A DNA stretch of 64,000 nt, from positions 1 through 64,000 of the forward strand of contig JAJDAT010000014.1 of the NCBI GenBank assembly GCA_029261715.1, in the 5' to 3' direction. The notes below the pieces were generated by a model that had not been told where the DNA came from, made no database searches, and saw nothing but the letters and a program-made list of their open reading frames with translations. Positions 63,086-64,000 of the stretch are shown here, in pieces. How positions within the stretch are numbered: the stretch's first letter is position 1; every line of letters begins with the position of its first letter. The translations under genes were made by a program, and so were the position numbers. The stretch comes from Nitrospinia bacterium. Lineage in GTDB: Bacteria; Nitrospinota; Nitrospinia; Nitrospinales; JAJDAT01.

Positions 63086-63128
63086 ATCTCTTGCAATCAA
63101 TAATTGGTATATTAAAATCGCAAGAGAT
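63086..63128 (+). promoter_or_regulatory. 9-bp inverted repeat upstream of the secreted-protein gene
   Basis: ATCTCTTGC (63086-63094) and GCAAGAGAT (63120-63128) form a perfect inverted repeat spaced by 25 bases, 75 bases upstream of the next ATG. It could bind a dimeric regulator; nothing confirms this. Confidence 0.3.
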
Positions 63129-63203
63129 ATAGGATGAGATAAAACATTAATATGAAATTATCTTAAATTTCTTTAAGAAATTTTCAATGGATATAAGAGT
63201 TTT

Positions 63204-63689
63204 ATGAAAAAGCTTAAAACGATTTTGGTTATATTTTTTTTAACTTACGCAATAACATCGACAGCAGAGCCAAGTCTGGTTTTAGGCGAGAATATTAAGA
63301 TAGGAATGGATTTAAAAGAAGTTTTTAAGTTACTTGGTCCGCCTGATACTCTCTTGACGAACCGAGGAACAGGAAAAGACTCAGACAGTATCGCATTAAA
63401 ATATCCAGGAGTCGGACTACTTTTACATGTTATAAGCGGAACAAATAAAATAGAAGTGGTTGAAGCGCTGAAGGAGTTTAAAGGGAAATTCGCATCAGGA
63501 TTAATTCTAGGAAGCGAATACAAAAAGCTTTTTGATATTTACGGACTCCCAAAGTCCCTATCTTCAAATATTGCTCGCTATTCAGACTTGGGAATGCAGT
63601 TTGTCATTGTTAATGAACGGGTTTTCTCCGCCACTCTGTTTAACAAAACAAGCAAACATCTTTTAGTTAGACAAATTACTTCTAAGTAA
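63204..63689 (+). CDS. Small secreted protein of unknown function
   Basis: A 161-residue protein with a clear signal peptide (KKLKTILVIFFLTYAITSTA, cleavage probably before EPS). The mature part has two similar halves: ENIKIGMDLKEVFKLLGPPD and ASGLILGSEYKKLFDIYGLP, a G-x-x-x-x-x-(V/L)-(F)-x-x-(L/Y)-G-x-P pattern seen in SmpA/BamE-like and similar periplasmic folds. The halves may be an internal duplication. It is divergent from the T6SS run and convergent with the repeat protein at the window end; no T6SS link is shown. Confidence 0.7.
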   Translation: MKKLKTILVIFFLTYAITSTAEPSLVLGENIKIGMDLKEVFKLLGPPDTLLTNRGTGKDSDSIALKYPGVGLLLHVISGTNKIEVVEALKEFKGKFASGLILGSEYKKLFDIYGLPKSLSSNIARYSDLGMQFVIVNERVFSATLFNKTSKHLLVRQITSK

Positions 63690-63711
63690 AAAATCTAATC
63701 AAAACTAAACT

Positions 63712-64000
63712 TTATTTACTCCCATTATTTTTAGGCTGGCCAGCAAGTTCAGAAACAGATTCTTTCGCCGAATTAAAAATAATTTCTTCCATCTTTTTCG
63801 CTTCTTCCTTTTCTTCTTTCTGATTATATGCTTTTGCTAAAAGGATATTACGAACGAGAGATGAATTTTCAGAATCGCCCGAAAGCGTTTGAATAGCATC
63901 CTCCACATTTCCTTGGTCAAGTAAACGCATTCCAAAAATCAAAGTTAAATCTTCTTTTTGCTTGCCTTCTGATTTAGCAATAGCCTCTTGATAAAGCTTA
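63712..64000 (-). CDS. C-terminal part of a helical repeat (TPR-like) protein (5' partial)
   Basis: The frame is open to the right edge of the window and ends at 63712. The visible 95 residues (KLYQEAIAKSEGKQKEDLTL, FGMRLLDQGNVEDAIQTLSG, VRNILLAKAYNQKEEKEEAK) have the spacing of TPR helices, then an acidic and Asn-rich tail ending PKNNGSK. It is on the same strand as the T6SS run and lies upstream of it, so it could be part of another T6SS-related unit or unrelated. Confidence 0.6.
   Translation of the reverse strand, partial: KLYQEAIAKSEGKQKEDLTLIFGMRLLDQGNVEDAIQTLSGDSENSSLVRNILLAKAYNQKEEKEEAKKMEEIIFNSAKESVSELAGQPKNNGSK

Larger units (their letters stand above)
62395..63203. other. Long AT-rich divergent intergenic region with control sites
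   Basis: Apart from the putative tssL promoter and the inverted repeat listed separately, this 809-base region shows no open frame with coding character, tRNA or terminator. It separates the T6SS run from a small secreted-protein gene on the other strand. Confidence 0.5.

Noticed and set aside
1-64000. CRISPR array or intact prophage
   Set aside because: No regularly spaced direct repeats of 24-40 bases were seen. Phage-like proteins here (LamG fragment, Hcp, VgrG, gp25-like TssE) are explained by a surface protein and the T6SS.

Overview
The window is an AT-rich bacterial chromosome segment from a Gram-negative organism. Evidence for an outer membrane and periplasm is a type VI secretion system (T6SS), a lytic transglycosylase of the MltF type and a PBP4-type carboxypeptidase. 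I cannot name the species. The mix (AmmeMemoRadiSam radical SAM enzyme, PfkB adenosine kinase, a receiver-domain gene in front of valS, T6SS, SUF with a SufU-like scaffold) fits an uncultivated Nitrospinota-like or deltaproteobacteria-like lineage; this placement is inference only.

Layout. 1-2100: the end of a LamG-type surface or phage-like protein with a strong terminator, then a graveyard of toxin-antitoxin genes: a ParDE locus broken by at least three lesions, an orphan HigA-like antitoxin, and a VapBC-type locus reduced to an antitoxin frame plus the toxin's C-terminus. 2168-7679: NIF3-like protein, an oligopeptide-type permease pair without its partners, an ABC-F ATPase and a membrane-tethered methyltransferase. 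7680-15096: an XRE regulator with a palindromic operator, a PAS histidine kinase, a decayed PHP-like membrane protein with an SH3 tail, and a receiver protein with a very long acidic linker. 15409-26358: valS, pepF, an Arg/Asn-rich disordered protein, PBP4, adenosine kinase, MltF and a radical SAM enzyme. 26385-32571: a six-gene SUF iron-sulfur operon (minus strand). 33068-38117: a GT-C glycosyltransferase, an SGNH-TPR protein, a dead IS3-type transposase and a duplicated short sequence. 38118-40372: moaA with a structured leader, a LarE-like sulfur transferase and a small membrane protein.

40402-62394: about 22 kb of tightly packed minus-strand genes forming a T6SS: tssL, tssM, tssA, tssB, tssC, hcp, tssE, tssF, tssG, tssH (clpV), vgrG, then a cargo block of a MORN/YwqK repeat protein, a B12-binding radical SAM enzyme, a free spike-tip protein, a PAAR protein, a Trm112-like/SAM methyltransferase and a small possibly DcrB-like protein. 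tssJ and tssK are not seen. The cargo block has no recognisable classical toxin, and its two modification-type enzymes are the most interesting candidate for an undescribed system. The window ends with a small secreted protein and a partial repeat protein.

No tRNA, rRNA, CRISPR array or intact insertion sequence was found.
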